DNA from: BOG-908 sp964242115
GTDB taxonomy: Bacteria; Pseudomonadota; Alphaproteobacteria; Acetobacterales; Acetobacteraceae
NCBI GenBank assembly: GCA_964242115.1
Contig: CAXSZX010000001.1
Location: forward strand, 620,001 to 684,000
DNA length: 64,000 nt
Direction: 5' to 3'
Shown: piece by piece, positions 34,809 to 43,511 of the stretch
How positions within the stretch are numbered: position 1 is the stretch's first letter
How the letters are laid out: each line of letters starts with the position of its first letter
Program-made: the position numbers and the translations under genes
The notes under the pieces: model-generated
Databases searched by the model: none
The model's input: only the letters and a program-made list of their open reading frames with translations
Told to the model about the DNA's origin: nothing

Positions 34809-36965
34809 ATGTCTGACGACCTGGACCAGGACCTGTTGCCGCCGCCGGTGCCCGAAGGGCCTGGCCTGTTCGGCGACCCGGCCCCGGCCAGCCCACTCCC
34901 GGCACCCGCCTCCGCCTCGCCCGCCGCACCCGTCGAGGCCGCGCCCTACCGCGTGCTGGCCCGCAAGTATCGCCCCACCACGTTCGACGACCTGATCGGC
35001 CAGGACGCGATGGTGCGCATCCTGCGCAACGCCTTCGCGCTGAACCGCATCGCCCACGCTTTCATGCTCACCGGCGTGCGCGGCGTGGGCAAGACCACCA
35101 CCGCCCGCATCATCGCCCGCGCGCTGAACTGCGTGGGGCCGGACGGAAAAGGCGGTCCCACGCCGGACCCGTGCGGCGTCTGCGACAATTGCCGCGGCAT
35201 CCTCGCCGACCGCCACCCTGACGTGGTGGAGATGGACGCCGCCTCGCGCACCGGCGTGGACGATGTTCGCGAGATCATCGACGCCACCCGCTTCCGCCCC
35301 ATGCAGGCGCGCACCAAGGTGTTCATCGTGGACGAGGTCCACATGCTCTCGCGCAACGCCTTTAACGCGTTGCTAAAGACGCTGGAGGAACCGCCGCCGC
35401 ACGTGAAATTCGTCTTCGCGACCACTGAGATACGCAAGGTGCCAGTGACCGTGCTGTCGCGCTGCCAGCGCTTCGACCTGCGCCGCATCCCGCTCGCCAT
35501 GCTGGCCACGCACTACGCCAGGATTGCCGTCGCCGAGCAGGTTTCCATCGAGCCGGAAGCGCTGGCCGCCATCGCGCGCGCTGCCGACGGTTCGGTGCGC
35601 GACGGGCTGAGCCTGCTGGACCAGGCGATCGCGCAAGGCGCGGGTTCGCAAAGCGTGGCTGCGCAGGGTGCCGGCGTGGACGGCGGAGGCTTGCAGGACG
35701 GGGCCGCGCAGGGCGCGGGTGCCGGCGGCACAATCTCCGTCGCTGCGGTGGCCGACATGCTGGGCATCGCCGACCGCGGCGTGGTGTTCAACCTGATGGA
35801 GGCCGCCATGGCCGGCCGTGCCGCGGACGTGCTGGCGATCACCGACCGCGCCTACGCGCTGGGTGCCGATTTGGGCGTGCTGCTGGGCGACCTGCTGGAG
35901 CTGACCCACACGCTCTCCCGCCTGAAGACCGTGCCGGAGCTGCGCCGGTCGCAGGACCTGCCCGAGGTCGAGCGGGTGCGCGGCGGCGCGCTGGCGGACA
36001 AGCTGTCCGTCCCGGTGCTGGCGCGTGCCTGGCAGATGCTGCTGAAGGGTGCGGCCGAGGTGGAGCAGTCGCCGGACCGCCGCGCGGCGGCCGAGATGGT
36101 GCTGATCCGGCTGTGTCACGTGGCCGACCTGCCCACGCCAGGCGAGCTGGTGCGCAAGCTGCAAGCCCAGCCGCAGGGCGGGGCGGGCTCCGCCGCGTTG
36201 GCTGCCGCCGGCAGCGACGGCACGCCGGCGATGGCGGGCGGCGGTGGATCGCGCGCGGCGGCGGGCGGTCACGGCATGATGACCGCCGGGCCGGCTTCAC
36301 AGGATAGGCAAGCCGGCACTTCGGCGCCGAACGGGCCGGTCCTGCAGGCGCGGCAGGCGATGCAGCCGGGCTACGCGGCGCAGGCGGCCCTGGCAGCCCA
36401 GCCGGGATTTGCGGTGCAGGCGGATACGGTGACGGACCCCGCCCCGGCGCCGCGCCTGGCCACGTTCCGCGACGTGCTGAGCATCGCCGCCGCCGAGCGC
36501 GAGGTGGTGCTGCACGGCCACCTCCTGCACTCGGTCCACCTGGTCCGCTGGGCGCCGCCGGTGATCGAGCTCCGGCCGCACGCCGACGCGCCGCGCGACC
36601 TGGCGCCCAAGCTGGGCGCCCTGCTGCAGCGCACGACCGGCACCCGCTGGACGATCGCCATCAGCACGCAAGCCGGCGAGCCCACGCTGGCCGAGCAGGG
36701 CAGCGCCGCCGACCAGGCGCGCCACGCCAGCGCCGCCGATCACCCGCTGGTGCGCGCCATCATGGACGCCTTTCCCGGCGCCAGGATCGAGGCGGTGCGC
36801 GATCCGGACTCCGACGCCTACGGCCTGCCGATGCAGGCGCCATCCCCCCTGGGCGAGACCGCCACCCAGGGCTACACCGACGACGACGAGCTGGTCGAAC
36901 CGCCAGAGCTGATGGATGCACCGATCGAGATGGAGCCGCGTTTCCTCGTAGAGACGCAGCGGTGA
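34809..36965 (+). CDS. dnaX: DNA polymerase III subunits gamma and tau
   Basis: 718 residues from the ATG of MSDDLDQD; earlier codons overlap the SRP RNA. The clamp-loader AAA+ core has YRVLARKYRPTTFDDLIGQD, Walker A GVRGVGKTTTARII (about residues 88-101), four zinc cysteines in the CVGP...DPCGVCDNCRG segment, Walker B IVDEVHMLS and the sensor RCQRFDLRRI. It loads the beta clamp and ties the polymerases together. Two features are unusual: a Gly/Ala/Gln-rich insert of about 30 residues at about 274-304 between domains II and III, and a long Ala/Gly-rich linker (about 460-550) before the tau tail. No A-run frameshift site for gamma is evident. Confidence 0.95.
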   Translation: MSDDLDQDLLPPPVPEGPGLFGDPAPASPLPAPASASPAAPVEAAPYRVLARKYRPTTFDDLIGQDAMVRILRNAFALNRIAHAFMLTGVRGVGKTTTARIIARALNCVGPDGKGGPTPDPCGVCDNCRGILADRHPDVVEMDAASRTGVDDVREIIDATRFRPMQARTKVFIVDEVHMLSRNAFNALLKTLEEPPPHVKFVFATTEIRKVPVTVLSRCQRFDLRRIPLAMLATHYARIAVAEQVSIEPEALAAIARAADGSVRDGLSLLDQAIAQGAGSQSVAAQGAGVDGGGLQDGAAQGAGAGGTISVAAVADMLGIADRGVVFNLMEAAMAGRAADVLAITDRAYALGADLGVLLGDLLELTHTLSRLKTVPELRRSQDLPEVERVRGGALADKLSVPVLARAWQMLLKGAAEVEQSPDRRAAAEMVLIRLCHVADLPTPGELVRKLQAQPQGGAGSAALAAAGSDGTPAMAGGGGSRAAAGGHGMMTAGPASQDRQAGTSAPNGPVLQARQAMQPGYAAQAALAAQPGFAVQADTVTDPAPAPRLATFRDVLSIAAAEREVVLHGHLLHSVHLVRWAPPVIELRPHADAPRDLAPKLGALLQRTTGTRWTIAISTQAGEPTLAEQGSAADQARHASAADHPLVRAIMDAFPGARIEAVRDPDSDAYGLPMQAPSPLGETATQGYTDDDELVEPPELMDAPIEMEPRFLVETQR

Positions 36966-36978
36966 GGGAGCCCACACG

Positions 36979-37302
36979 ATGAAGAACATGGCCGACATGA
37001 TGAAGAAGGCCTCGCAGATGCAGGCCCGCATGGCCGAGATGCAGGCCAAGGTGGAGGCGATGGAGGTCTCCGGCGAGGCGGGCGCCGGCATGGTGAAGGT
37101 CACGCTGGCCGGCAAGGGCGAGATGCGCCGGGTGCAGATCGACCCCAAGCTGATCGACCCCGCGGAAGCTGAGATGCTGGAGGACCTGATCGTCTCCGCC
37201 CATACCGACGCGCGCCGCAAGCTCGAAGCGATGATGTCCGAGGAGATGGCCAAGGTGACGGGCGGCCTGGAACTACCGGCTGGACTGAAGCTGCCGTTCT
37301 GA
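36979..37302 (+). CDS. ybaB: YbaB/EbfC family nucleoid-associated protein
   Basis: 107 residues, the normal length. It begins KNMADMMKKASQMQARMAEM, a helix typical of the family, then KVTLAGKGEMRRVQIDPKLI and MLEDLIVSAHTDARRKLE. Dimers bind DNA with little sequence preference and may also act in recombination with RecR. The ATG lies 13 bases after the dnaX stop with GAGGGAG before it, so it is in the dnaX operon. The recR gene follows after a family A repeat. Confidence 0.95.
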   Translation: MKNMADMMKKASQMQARMAEMQAKVEAMEVSGEAGAGMVKVTLAGKGEMRRVQIDPKLIDPAEAEMLEDLIVSAHTDARRKLEAMMSEEMAKVTGGLELPAGLKLPF

Positions 37303-37436
37303 ACGTTGAAGAAACTTCAGCGCGCTGAACGTCAGTAGGTAACCAAGAAGGAGACGGAGAGACCTACAAATCTGGCAGCCAGCGGTTCTGGCGCTATCTT
37401 ACTACGGGCGCCCCGGACGCTGGAGTAAGACAAGCA

Positions 37437-37750
37437 AAGCAAGCAGTTCTTTTTTGAAAAAAAGAACCAAAAAACTTTTGTCTCTTAAAGAGTCGTCGAC
37501 GGAGAGGCCGCGACAGCATCAACGAATTCTGTTTGCGACCACTTCAAAAGAGAGAAGCCGTTTCCACAGAGTCCAACGTATTAGGACCTGTACCGCGAAC
37601 TGTTCTTCGTGCTTTCGTGGTTTCCTTTCCTCTAATGCCAGACCAAGCTCAACCACGACACGCCGCAGGCTGAAGCACCAAGCCGCCCCACCCCGCGACA
37701 GCCTCCCGAAATTTTTCTGCTTCTTCTTAAAAAGAAGAGTCCTTGCTTAC
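37437..37750. repeat. Family A structured repeat, copy 13, composite
   Basis: Left arm AGTTC-T6-G-A7-GAACC at 37443. CGCGACAGC occurs twice, at about 37509 and 37694, and the right arm is of the CTTC class (GCTTCTTCTTAAAAAGAAG). About 170 bases of unrelated sequence separate the two cores, so this is two truncated copies or an insertion inside one. It splits ybaB from recR. Confidence 0.75.
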
Positions 37751-37770
37751 GTCAGGAACGTTCCCCACCC

Positions 37771-38358
37771 ATGGGCGGCCCAGAGCTAGACGCTCTCATC
37801 CAGATGTTCGCCCGTATGCCAGGCCTCGGCCAGCGCAGCGCCCGCCGTCTCGTGCTGAAACTCCTGCAATCCCCCGAAGCCCGCATGCTCCCGCTCGCCC
37901 GCGCGCTGGACGCAGCCGCGCGCGCGGTGCGCAACTGCAGCCAGTGCGGCAACCTCGATAGCACCGACCCTTGCAGCATCTGTGCGGACCCCGAGCGCGA
38001 CCGCAGCATGGTGTGCGTGGTCGAAACGGTCGGCGACCTCTGGGCGCTGGAACGCTCCCGCGTGTACCAGGGCCTCTACCACGTGCTCGGCGGCACGCTG
38101 TCCGCGCTGTCCGGCACCGGACCGGATGACCTCAACCTGGCCCCGCTGCTGGCACGTCTGGCGGAGAGCAACGTGGGCGAGGTGATCCTGGCACTGAGCG
38201 CCACGGTGGACGGCGCGGCCACCTCGCACTGGCTCACCGATCGCCTGGCCGCCAGCCGCGTGCGCGTCACCCGCGTGGCCCAAGGCGTGCCGATCGGCGG
38301 CGCGCTGGACGTGCTGGACGACGGCACGCTGGCAACCGCGCTGCGCGCCCGGCGCTGA
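37771..38358 (+). CDS. recR: Recombination protein RecR
   Basis: 195 residues, near the usual 198-200. It has the helix-hairpin-helix FARMPGLGQRSARRLVL, the C4 zinc finger CSQCGNLDSTDPCSIC and the Toprim acidic block VCVVETVGDLWALE, plus GLYHVLGGTLSALSG. With RecF and RecO it loads RecA at single-strand gaps. The ATG follows the composite repeat by 20 bases; a repeat between ybaB and recR may partly uncouple recR from dnaX expression. The epimerase gene follows after seven bases. Confidence 0.95.
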   Translation: MGGPELDALIQMFARMPGLGQRSARRLVLKLLQSPEARMLPLARALDAAARAVRNCSQCGNLDSTDPCSICADPERDRSMVCVVETVGDLWALERSRVYQGLYHVLGGTLSALSGTGPDDLNLAPLLARLAESNVGEVILALSATVDGAATSHWLTDRLAASRVRVTRVAQGVPIGGALDVLDDGTLATALRARR

Positions 38359-38365
38359 ACCCGGC

Positions 38366-39250
38366 ATGACCATCGAGCTCGCTTCCGGCGACCTGCGCCT
38401 GGTGCTGGATCCGGACACCGGCGGCGCCATCGCCGCCTTCACGCACGGGCGCACAGTGTTGCTGCGCCCAGTCAGCGACGCCCGCCTGCGCGCCCAGCAC
38501 GGACGCGCGGTGGCCGGCTACCCGCTGATCCCGTTCGCCAACCGGCTGGGCTTCGGGCGGTTCAGCTTCGGCGGCCAGTCCTTCCAGTTGGCGCCCAACT
38601 TCGGCGACGAGCCGCACACCATACACGGCAACGCCTGGATGCACGCCTGGACGGTCACGCATTCCGGCCCGCAAAGCGCGTCGCTGGCGCTCGAATTTTC
38701 GCCGCAAGGCGGGCTGGCGACAGAATGGCCGTTCGCCTACCGCGCCGAGCAGGTTTTCGAACTTGCCTCGAACGCACTGCAGATCACGTTACGCCTGCAC
38801 AACACCGACACGCGTCCGGCACCGGTTGGCCTTGGCCTGCACCCCTACGTTGCGCGCGAGGACGGCAGCACGCTGCGCTTCGAGGCCGACAGTTTCTGGA
38901 CTACCGACAAGAACGGCCTGCCGGCAGACCGCGAGGCCGCCTACGGACGCTGGGAGTTCGACGACGGCCACGTCCTCACTCAGGAGGTGATCGACACCTG
39001 TTACGCCGGCTGGGGCGGCACCGCGGCGCTGAGCCTGCCGCAGAGCGGGCTGACCCTGACGCTGGAGTCCGGGCCGCCTATGGACCACCTGCAACTCTAT
39101 ACGCCGGCGGGCAAAGACTACGTCGGGCTGGAACCGGTCAGCAACATGCCCGACGCGGTGAACCGGATGGACGACGTGTCGGACAACGGCCTGGTGGTCT
39201 TGCAACCTGGGGGTTCACTGGTGTCTGCGTTGCGCATCGTGGTCGACTGA
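38366..39250 (+). CDS. Aldose 1-epimerase family protein
   Basis: 294 residues. Galactose-mutarotase-like beta-sandwich with RAVAGYPLIPFANRLGFGRF, the His pair in EPHTIHGNAWMHAW and the second His in LGLHPYVAREDG, and a Glu in YVGLEPVSNMPDAVN. These cover the family's catalytic acid, base and substrate residues. It interconverts anomers of hexoses, but substrate specificity cannot be stated. No signal peptide. It lies seven bases after recR. The stop is followed within a few bases by a family A repeat. Confidence 0.88.
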   Translation: MTIELASGDLRLVLDPDTGGAIAAFTHGRTVLLRPVSDARLRAQHGRAVAGYPLIPFANRLGFGRFSFGGQSFQLAPNFGDEPHTIHGNAWMHAWTVTHSGPQSASLALEFSPQGGLATEWPFAYRAEQVFELASNALQITLRLHNTDTRPAPVGLGLHPYVAREDGSTLRFEADSFWTTDKNGLPADREAAYGRWEFDDGHVLTQEVIDTCYAGWGGTAALSLPQSGLTLTLESGPPMDHLQLYTPAGKDYVGLEPVSNMPDAVNRMDDVSDNGLVVLQPGGSLVSALRIVVD

Positions 39251-39253
39251 GAC

Positions 39254-39390
39254 GGCAAGGAAGCAAGGCTTCTGTTCGAGAAAAGGAAGCAAAAAGCTTT
39301 TGTCTCGGCTGTCGCGGGACACTCCGGCAGCGCGGACTCAAGTGACAAAAGTTTTTTGGTTCTTTTTTTCAACAAAGAACTGCTTGCCTT
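39254..39390. repeat. Family A structured repeat, copy 14 (overlaps pyrF 3' end)
   Basis: Left arm CTTCTGTTCGAGAAAAGGAAG, slightly worn; right arm GGTTC-T7-C-AACAAAGAAC; CTGTCGCGG by the left arm. About 53 bases at its right end encode the last residues and stop of pyrF. Confidence 0.9.
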
Positions 39391-40075
39391 TCTCCATCTC
39401 CGCCAAAATCGCCTCAACCATCAACGCCCTATGTTCCGCCTGCAGGATGGGCCGTCCCACCACCAGATAGTCCGCCCCGTTGCCGATCGCCGTCGCCGGA
39501 TCCGCGCTGCGCCGATGGTCGTCCAGGCGTCCGTCCGTCATGCGCACGCCTGGCGTCACCACCAGCAACTCGCCTGCGCCGGACGCCGCGCGCAGTCTGT
39601 CCGGGTTGTCGTGCGCGGAGGCAACGATGCCGTCGCAACCGCACTCCATGGCCGTGCGCACGCGCTGCGCGATCAGTTCGTCCACACCGAGCCGGTAGCC
39701 CATCTCCGCGAGCGCCTGGTCGTCGAGGCTGGTGAGCACGGTGATGGCCAGCAGCTTCAGCGTGCCGTTGCCGCGGCCCTGCACGGCGGCGCGGATGATG
39801 GCGGCGTCGCCGTGCACGGTGGCGAACGTGATGCCGCGGTTGGCGGCGGACTGGATGCCGCGTTTCACCGTCTCGCCGATGTCGTACATCTTGTAATCGA
39901 GGAACACCTGCTTGCCGGCAGCTACCAAGTCGTCGATCAGCGTGTCGGTGCCGGGCTGAAACAGCAGCCACATGCCAATCTTGTAGAAGGTGACGACACC
40001 GTCGAGCTCGGCGACGAGCGCGCGCGCCTCGGCGACGGTGGGGACGTCGAGTGCCAGGATAAGGCGGTCGCGCAT
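39338..40075 (-). CDS. pyrF: Orotidine 5'-phosphate decarboxylase with repeat-derived tail
   Basis: 245 residues. It makes UMP from OMP in pyrimidine synthesis. The catalytic block is VFLDYKMYDIGETVKRGIQ (the DxKxxD motif), with LALDVPTVAEA at the start, VTPGVRM and the phosphate loop ADYLVVGRPI. The last 17 residues (KGKQFFVEKKNQKTFVT) are encoded by the family A repeat and have no place in the usual PyrF ending. So the original stop has been lost or moved into the element. This tail is the clearest case of a repeat lengthening a housekeeping protein here. Confidence 0.93.
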   Translation of the reverse strand: MRDRLILALDVPTVAEARALVAELDGVVTFYKIGMWLLFQPGTDTLIDDLVAAGKQVFLDYKMYDIGETVKRGIQSAANRGITFATVHGDAAIIRAAVQGRGNGTLKLLAITVLTSLDDQALAEMGYRLGVDELIAQRVRTAMECGCDGIVASAHDNPDRLRAASGAGELLVVTPGVRMTDGRLDDHRRSADPATAIGNGADYLVVGRPILQAEHRALMVEAILAEMEKGKQFFVEKKNQKTFVT

Positions 40076-40159
40076 CTGGAGGTCGGGTGGCGACACGGGC
40101 TGTTCCGTCGCGGCAAGGGCTGGCTTGAATAGCGGAGCGCGTAGCTGGAGGCAACGTGA

Positions 40160-40287
40160 AGCAAGCAGTTCACTGCCTGAAAAAAAACCAAGAACTTTCC
40201 GATCCCTGAGTACACGCTGCAGGAAACTCCGCGACAGCCGTAGCAAAAGCTTTTTGCTGCTTCTCAAAAAAGCAGGCCTTCCTTACG
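40160..40287. repeat. Family A structured repeat, copy 15
   Basis: Left arm of the GTTC class but worn (AGTTCACTGCCTGAAAAAAA), right arm GCTGC/GCAG class, CGCGACAGC by the right arm. Its right edge meets the stop of the methyltransferase gene. Confidence 0.82.
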
Positions 40288-42145
40288 CCCCCAACCGCGC
40301 CCGCAAATCCTCCGGCATCCGCTCAAGCGGCGCCCCTCGCAACAGCTCAGTCGCATGCGCGTGCCGCGCAAGCCGGTCCGCCGCGACGCACTCCCCGCGC
40401 AAGGCGGCCCACCACAGCGGTGAAGGCGTAGCGCCCTCCCGTGCCGCAGCGAAACGGGCGATCGCCGTCTCCTCCGCGCCAGGCGTGTCCAGCGCCAGCA
40501 TGCCAAGGCAGAACACCGTGTCGCGCGCCGCTCCCGAGGCGTCCGGTTGCTGAAGTGCCGCCTCGTTCAGGTCCCAGCGCGCCCGCAGCAGCGCCGCAGG
40601 CTGCATCGCTCCGGCGTTGACAAGGCCGACGAAGCTGCGCCTGGCGAGTGCGGTGGCCGCGGCCGGGTCTGCGGCGATCGCGCGGGCCAGCGTGTCGAGC
40701 GCGTCAGGCGCGTCCTGGTCGGCGTGCAGGGCAGCCAGCGCAGCGGTCGCGGCACGCTCCACCTGCACGGCCGCCAGGTCGCCGGCGCCTAGCGGCAGCA
40801 GGCACGCCACCAGCACGGCGGCGGCGTCCGCGGCCTGGCGCAGCAGCGGCGCCACGTCAGTCAGGCTGTCCCCACCATGCAGACGATCCAGCGCCCGCGC
40901 GTAGAGCAGGCCCGGCAGCGCCAACGGCACCACCGCTGCGAGCGCCTGCAGGCCAGGCTGCTGCGAGACACCCGCCAGCAAGCCGGGCAGGTCAGCCGTG
41001 TCCTCCAGGTCGAAGCCATACCTGGCGCGGCAGGCCGGCTGCAGGGCGGCCAGCGTGGTGGCGGCCGCGGGCGCGTCGTCGTCGGCCACCGCCTCCTGAT
41101 AGGCGCGGGACGCAAAACCCCACCAGAGCGAGTTGCCGGTCGATAGGCTCTCCTCCCGCCCTGCCACCGAAGCGCTCGCCCCCCGCGCTCCCGGCGAAGC
41201 GCTCTCCCCCCGCGCTCCCGGCGAAGCGCTCTCCTCCCGCGCTCCCGGCGCGAGGCCCTCGGCCCGCGCGCCCAGGTAGCCCCGGTAAGCGCGCCGTAGG
41301 GCCGCCTGGTCCTGCTCCAGGCTGAATGGCACCCGCGACGCGTAGGCCACCAGCTGCGCGCCGTCTGCGGTCACCTCCGCTTGGCCGAACCCGGCCGCTT
41401 CCAGTAGCCGGCGCAGGCTGTCCTGCGTCTGCAAGGTGAGGTGCGCGCCGGCCGAGACGATCGGCACCAGCTCGGCCAACGGCACGTCCGGCCGCAGCAT
41501 CGCGCGGTCCGGCGTGGTCAGCACCAGCAGGCCGGCCGGCGCCAGGCCGCGCGCCAGGCCGGCGAGAAAGCCGCGCGGGTCGTCCACGTGCTCCAGCACC
41601 TCGCTGGCCATGATGCAGTCGGCACCGCCCTGCACCGAGGGGTCGTCCTGCGCGCCCTCCCCGAAGAAGCGGCTCTCGATCGGCAGGCCGAGCAGCGCGC
41701 GGCCGGACGCGGCCAGCGGCGAGGGGTCGATGCCCCGGCCGTGCCACCCACGCGCCCGGGTGGCGAAGTCGAGCCCGAAGCCGAAACCGCAGCCGATCTC
41801 AGTGTACGCCGCACCCTCCGGCAGCCTGACCCGCGCCAGGGTGCGCACGATCGGCCACAACCCGGCGCCCGCCTCCACGTAGAGCGCAGTACTGAGCGCG
41901 TCGCTGCCGCCCTGGCCCAGGCCGCCGGTCGTGTAGTCGTAGCCCGCAGCCGCCTCGGCAAAGGCGCAGCCGCAGGCGGGGCAGTCGAGCAGGCGCACCT
42001 GCATCGGCGCCTGGCCCGCCAGGCGTGCGTGCGCGGTCAGCAGCGCTGTCTTCGGGCCCGCCACACCGCAGCTGCGACACGCGAGGCTGGCGGCAGCCGC
42101 ACCCGGCGGCGCCCACGCGATCGTCACGCCGTGTGGCTCGTCCAT
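40283..42145 (-). CDS. Class I SAM-dependent methyltransferase with zinc ribbon and long C-terminal region
   Basis: 620 residues. The N-terminal zinc ribbon has CRSCGV and CPACGCAF. Next comes a Rossmann SAM domain: YTEIGCGFGFGLDFA (motif I), GRGIDPSPLAASG (motif II), ADCIMASEVLEHVDDPR and LLVLTTPD. Such zinc-ribbon methyltransferases are common in O-antigen and glycan clusters. The segment at about residues 305-330 is a tandem repeat (GARGESASP units). The C-terminal about 270 residues are Ala-rich helices without a family I know. A RgpF-like gene follows divergently, which supports a glycan role (inference). Acceptor unknown. Confidence 0.78.
   Translation of the reverse strand: MDEPHGVTIAWAPPGAAAASLACRSCGVAGPKTALLTAHARLAGQAPMQVRLLDCPACGCAFAEAAAGYDYTTGGLGQGGSDALSTALYVEAGAGLWPIVRTLARVRLPEGAAYTEIGCGFGFGLDFATRARGWHGRGIDPSPLAASGRALLGLPIESRFFGEGAQDDPSVQGGADCIMASEVLEHVDDPRGFLAGLARGLAPAGLLVLTTPDRAMLRPDVPLAELVPIVSAGAHLTLQTQDSLRRLLEAAGFGQAEVTADGAQLVAYASRVPFSLEQDQAALRRAYRGYLGARAEGLAPGAREESASPGARGESASPGARGASASVAGREESLSTGNSLWWGFASRAYQEAVADDDAPAAATTLAALQPACRARYGFDLEDTADLPGLLAGVSQQPGLQALAAVVPLALPGLLYARALDRLHGGDSLTDVAPLLRQAADAAAVLVACLLPLGAGDLAAVQVERAATAALAALHADQDAPDALDTLARAIAADPAAATALARRSFVGLVNAGAMQPAALLRARWDLNEAALQQPDASGAARDTVFCLGMLALDTPGAEETAIARFAAAREGATPSPLWWAALRGECVAADRLARHAHATELLRGAPLERMPEDLRARLGA
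41165..41258 (-). repeat. 27-bp tandem repeat in the methyltransferase gene
   Basis: Three near-perfect 27-base units (CGCTCCCGGCGAAGCGCTCT core) encode GARGESASP-type repeats in a linker. The unit is a multiple of three, so copy number can change without breaking the frame. Confidence 0.8.
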
Positions 42146-42203
42146 GCGGCGGGCTTCTCGCCAGCTGCGCCGGCCGTGTCAACGCGGGCAGCGAGGAGGC
42201 AGA

Positions 42204-42352
42204 AAGCAAGCGGTTCCTTTTTTGGAAAACGAACCAAAAACTTTCGCTTCCATCGGGTGCGCCGTGTGGAAGCGTGGTGTTTCAGCTTCCCGCACCAGTG
42301 AGAGCAAAAGCTTTTGCTTCTTTTTCTCGAAAAAGAAGGCCTTCGCTTGCTT
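42204..42352. repeat. Family A structured repeat, copy 16
   Basis: Left arm GGTTCC-T5-GGAAAACGAACC, right arm CTTC-T5-CTCG-A5-GAAGG. The core lacks CGCGACAGC (variant core). It lies between divergent genes. Confidence 0.82.
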
Positions 42353-42402
42353 TCCGCCCACGTGGACAACCCACACGCCCTGCGTTTAGTTCTGCCGCAC
42401 GC

Positions 42403-43416
42403 ATGCGCCCCCACCGGACAGCCCACCGCCGCGCGTTCCCGATCGGGCCGCGCTGGGTTCTGCGCCAGGCCTGGGCGTACGCCTCCTCGTGCCTCGTCCG
42501 CCTGGTTCCCCCGGTGCGCGCCGCCTTCGCCGGCGAGGACCCGCACGCCGGCAGCCCGCAGGCTGCAATCTACGTGTCCTACCACCGCTGGAGCCTGGTT
42601 GAGGACTACGTGGTGGCCCAGGTGGCCGCACTGGCCCAGGCCGGGCGCCGGGTCACCTTCATCTCCAACTCGCCCCAACTGCGCGCGGCCCACCTGGCCA
42701 GGCTGCGGCCCTACGTGCGCGAGGTGGTGCACCGGCACAATTTCGGCCACGATTTCGGCGCCTACAAGGACGGCATCACCCGGCTCGGCGACCTGGGCGG
42801 GCTCGCCAGCCTCGTTCTGATGAACGATTCGTGTTACGGCCCGTTCGGCGGGCTCGCCCGGGTGGACGAAGCCGCCGCGGCCAGCGGTGTTGACGTGTTC
42901 GGCGTCACCGAGAGCTGGGACATCCGCTACCACCTGCAGACCTACTACGTCTGGATCGGTGCGCAGGCGTTGCGCGCGCCTGCCTTTGCCGCGTTCTGGC
43001 GCCGGCTGCTGCCCAGCCAGCCGCGCAGCATGGTGATCGCCAACGGCGAGATCCGGCTGACCCAGGCGCTGCTGCGGGCGGGGCTGCGGGTAGGTGCGAT
43101 GTGTCCCTACAGCGAGGCGGCGCAGCGGGCGCTTGCCGCCGCCCAAGCCCGCCTGGCCGACAGCGACGCCCTGCTGGCGGTGGAGCGTGACTACTTCGAG
43201 CGGCTGTCCGAGGCGATCACCTCGGGCCAACCCCTCAACCCCACGCATTCGTTCTGGGACGTGCTGCTGGACGAGTGCGGCTCGCCCTTTCTCAAGCGCG
43301 AGCTGCTGCGGCGCAACCCGGTGCGCATCCCCGGCGTGGCGCAGTGGGAGAGGCGGCTGGCACCGCATCAGGGCGCCGACCTGGACGCCATACGCAACGA
43401 CCTCAAGGTGAGCTGA
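42403..43416 (+). CDS. RgpF-like rhamnan synthesis family protein
   Basis: About 337 residues from the ATG of MRPHRTAHRRAF; codons before it lie in the repeat. The body follows the RgpF family (PF05045): AIYVSYHRWSLVEDYVVAQV, RRVTFISNSPQL, HNFGHDFGAYKDGI, SLVLMNDSCYGPFGGL and VFGVTESWDIRYHLQTYYVW. Family members are implicated in rhamnose-containing polysaccharide synthesis, possibly as glycosyltransferases. No signal or membrane helix is obvious. It is divergent from the zinc-ribbon methyltransferase, and both probably act in surface glycan synthesis. Confidence 0.85.
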   Translation: MRPHRTAHRRAFPIGPRWVLRQAWAYASSCLVRLVPPVRAAFAGEDPHAGSPQAAIYVSYHRWSLVEDYVVAQVAALAQAGRRVTFISNSPQLRAAHLARLRPYVREVVHRHNFGHDFGAYKDGITRLGDLGGLASLVLMNDSCYGPFGGLARVDEAAAASGVDVFGVTESWDIRYHLQTYYVWIGAQALRAPAFAAFWRRLLPSQPRSMVIANGEIRLTQALLRAGLRVGAMCPYSEAAQRALAAAQARLADSDALLAVERDYFERLSEAITSGQPLNPTHSFWDVLLDECGSPFLKRELLRRNPVRIPGVAQWERRLAPHQGADLDAIRNDLKVS

Positions 43417-43511
43417 GCCGCAACTGACGCGGATTTGAGGCGCACGATGATTGTGAGCGCCTAATAGTTCCGGTAGTTCATCGACATCAACACGATGCGG
43501 GACCGGATGAC

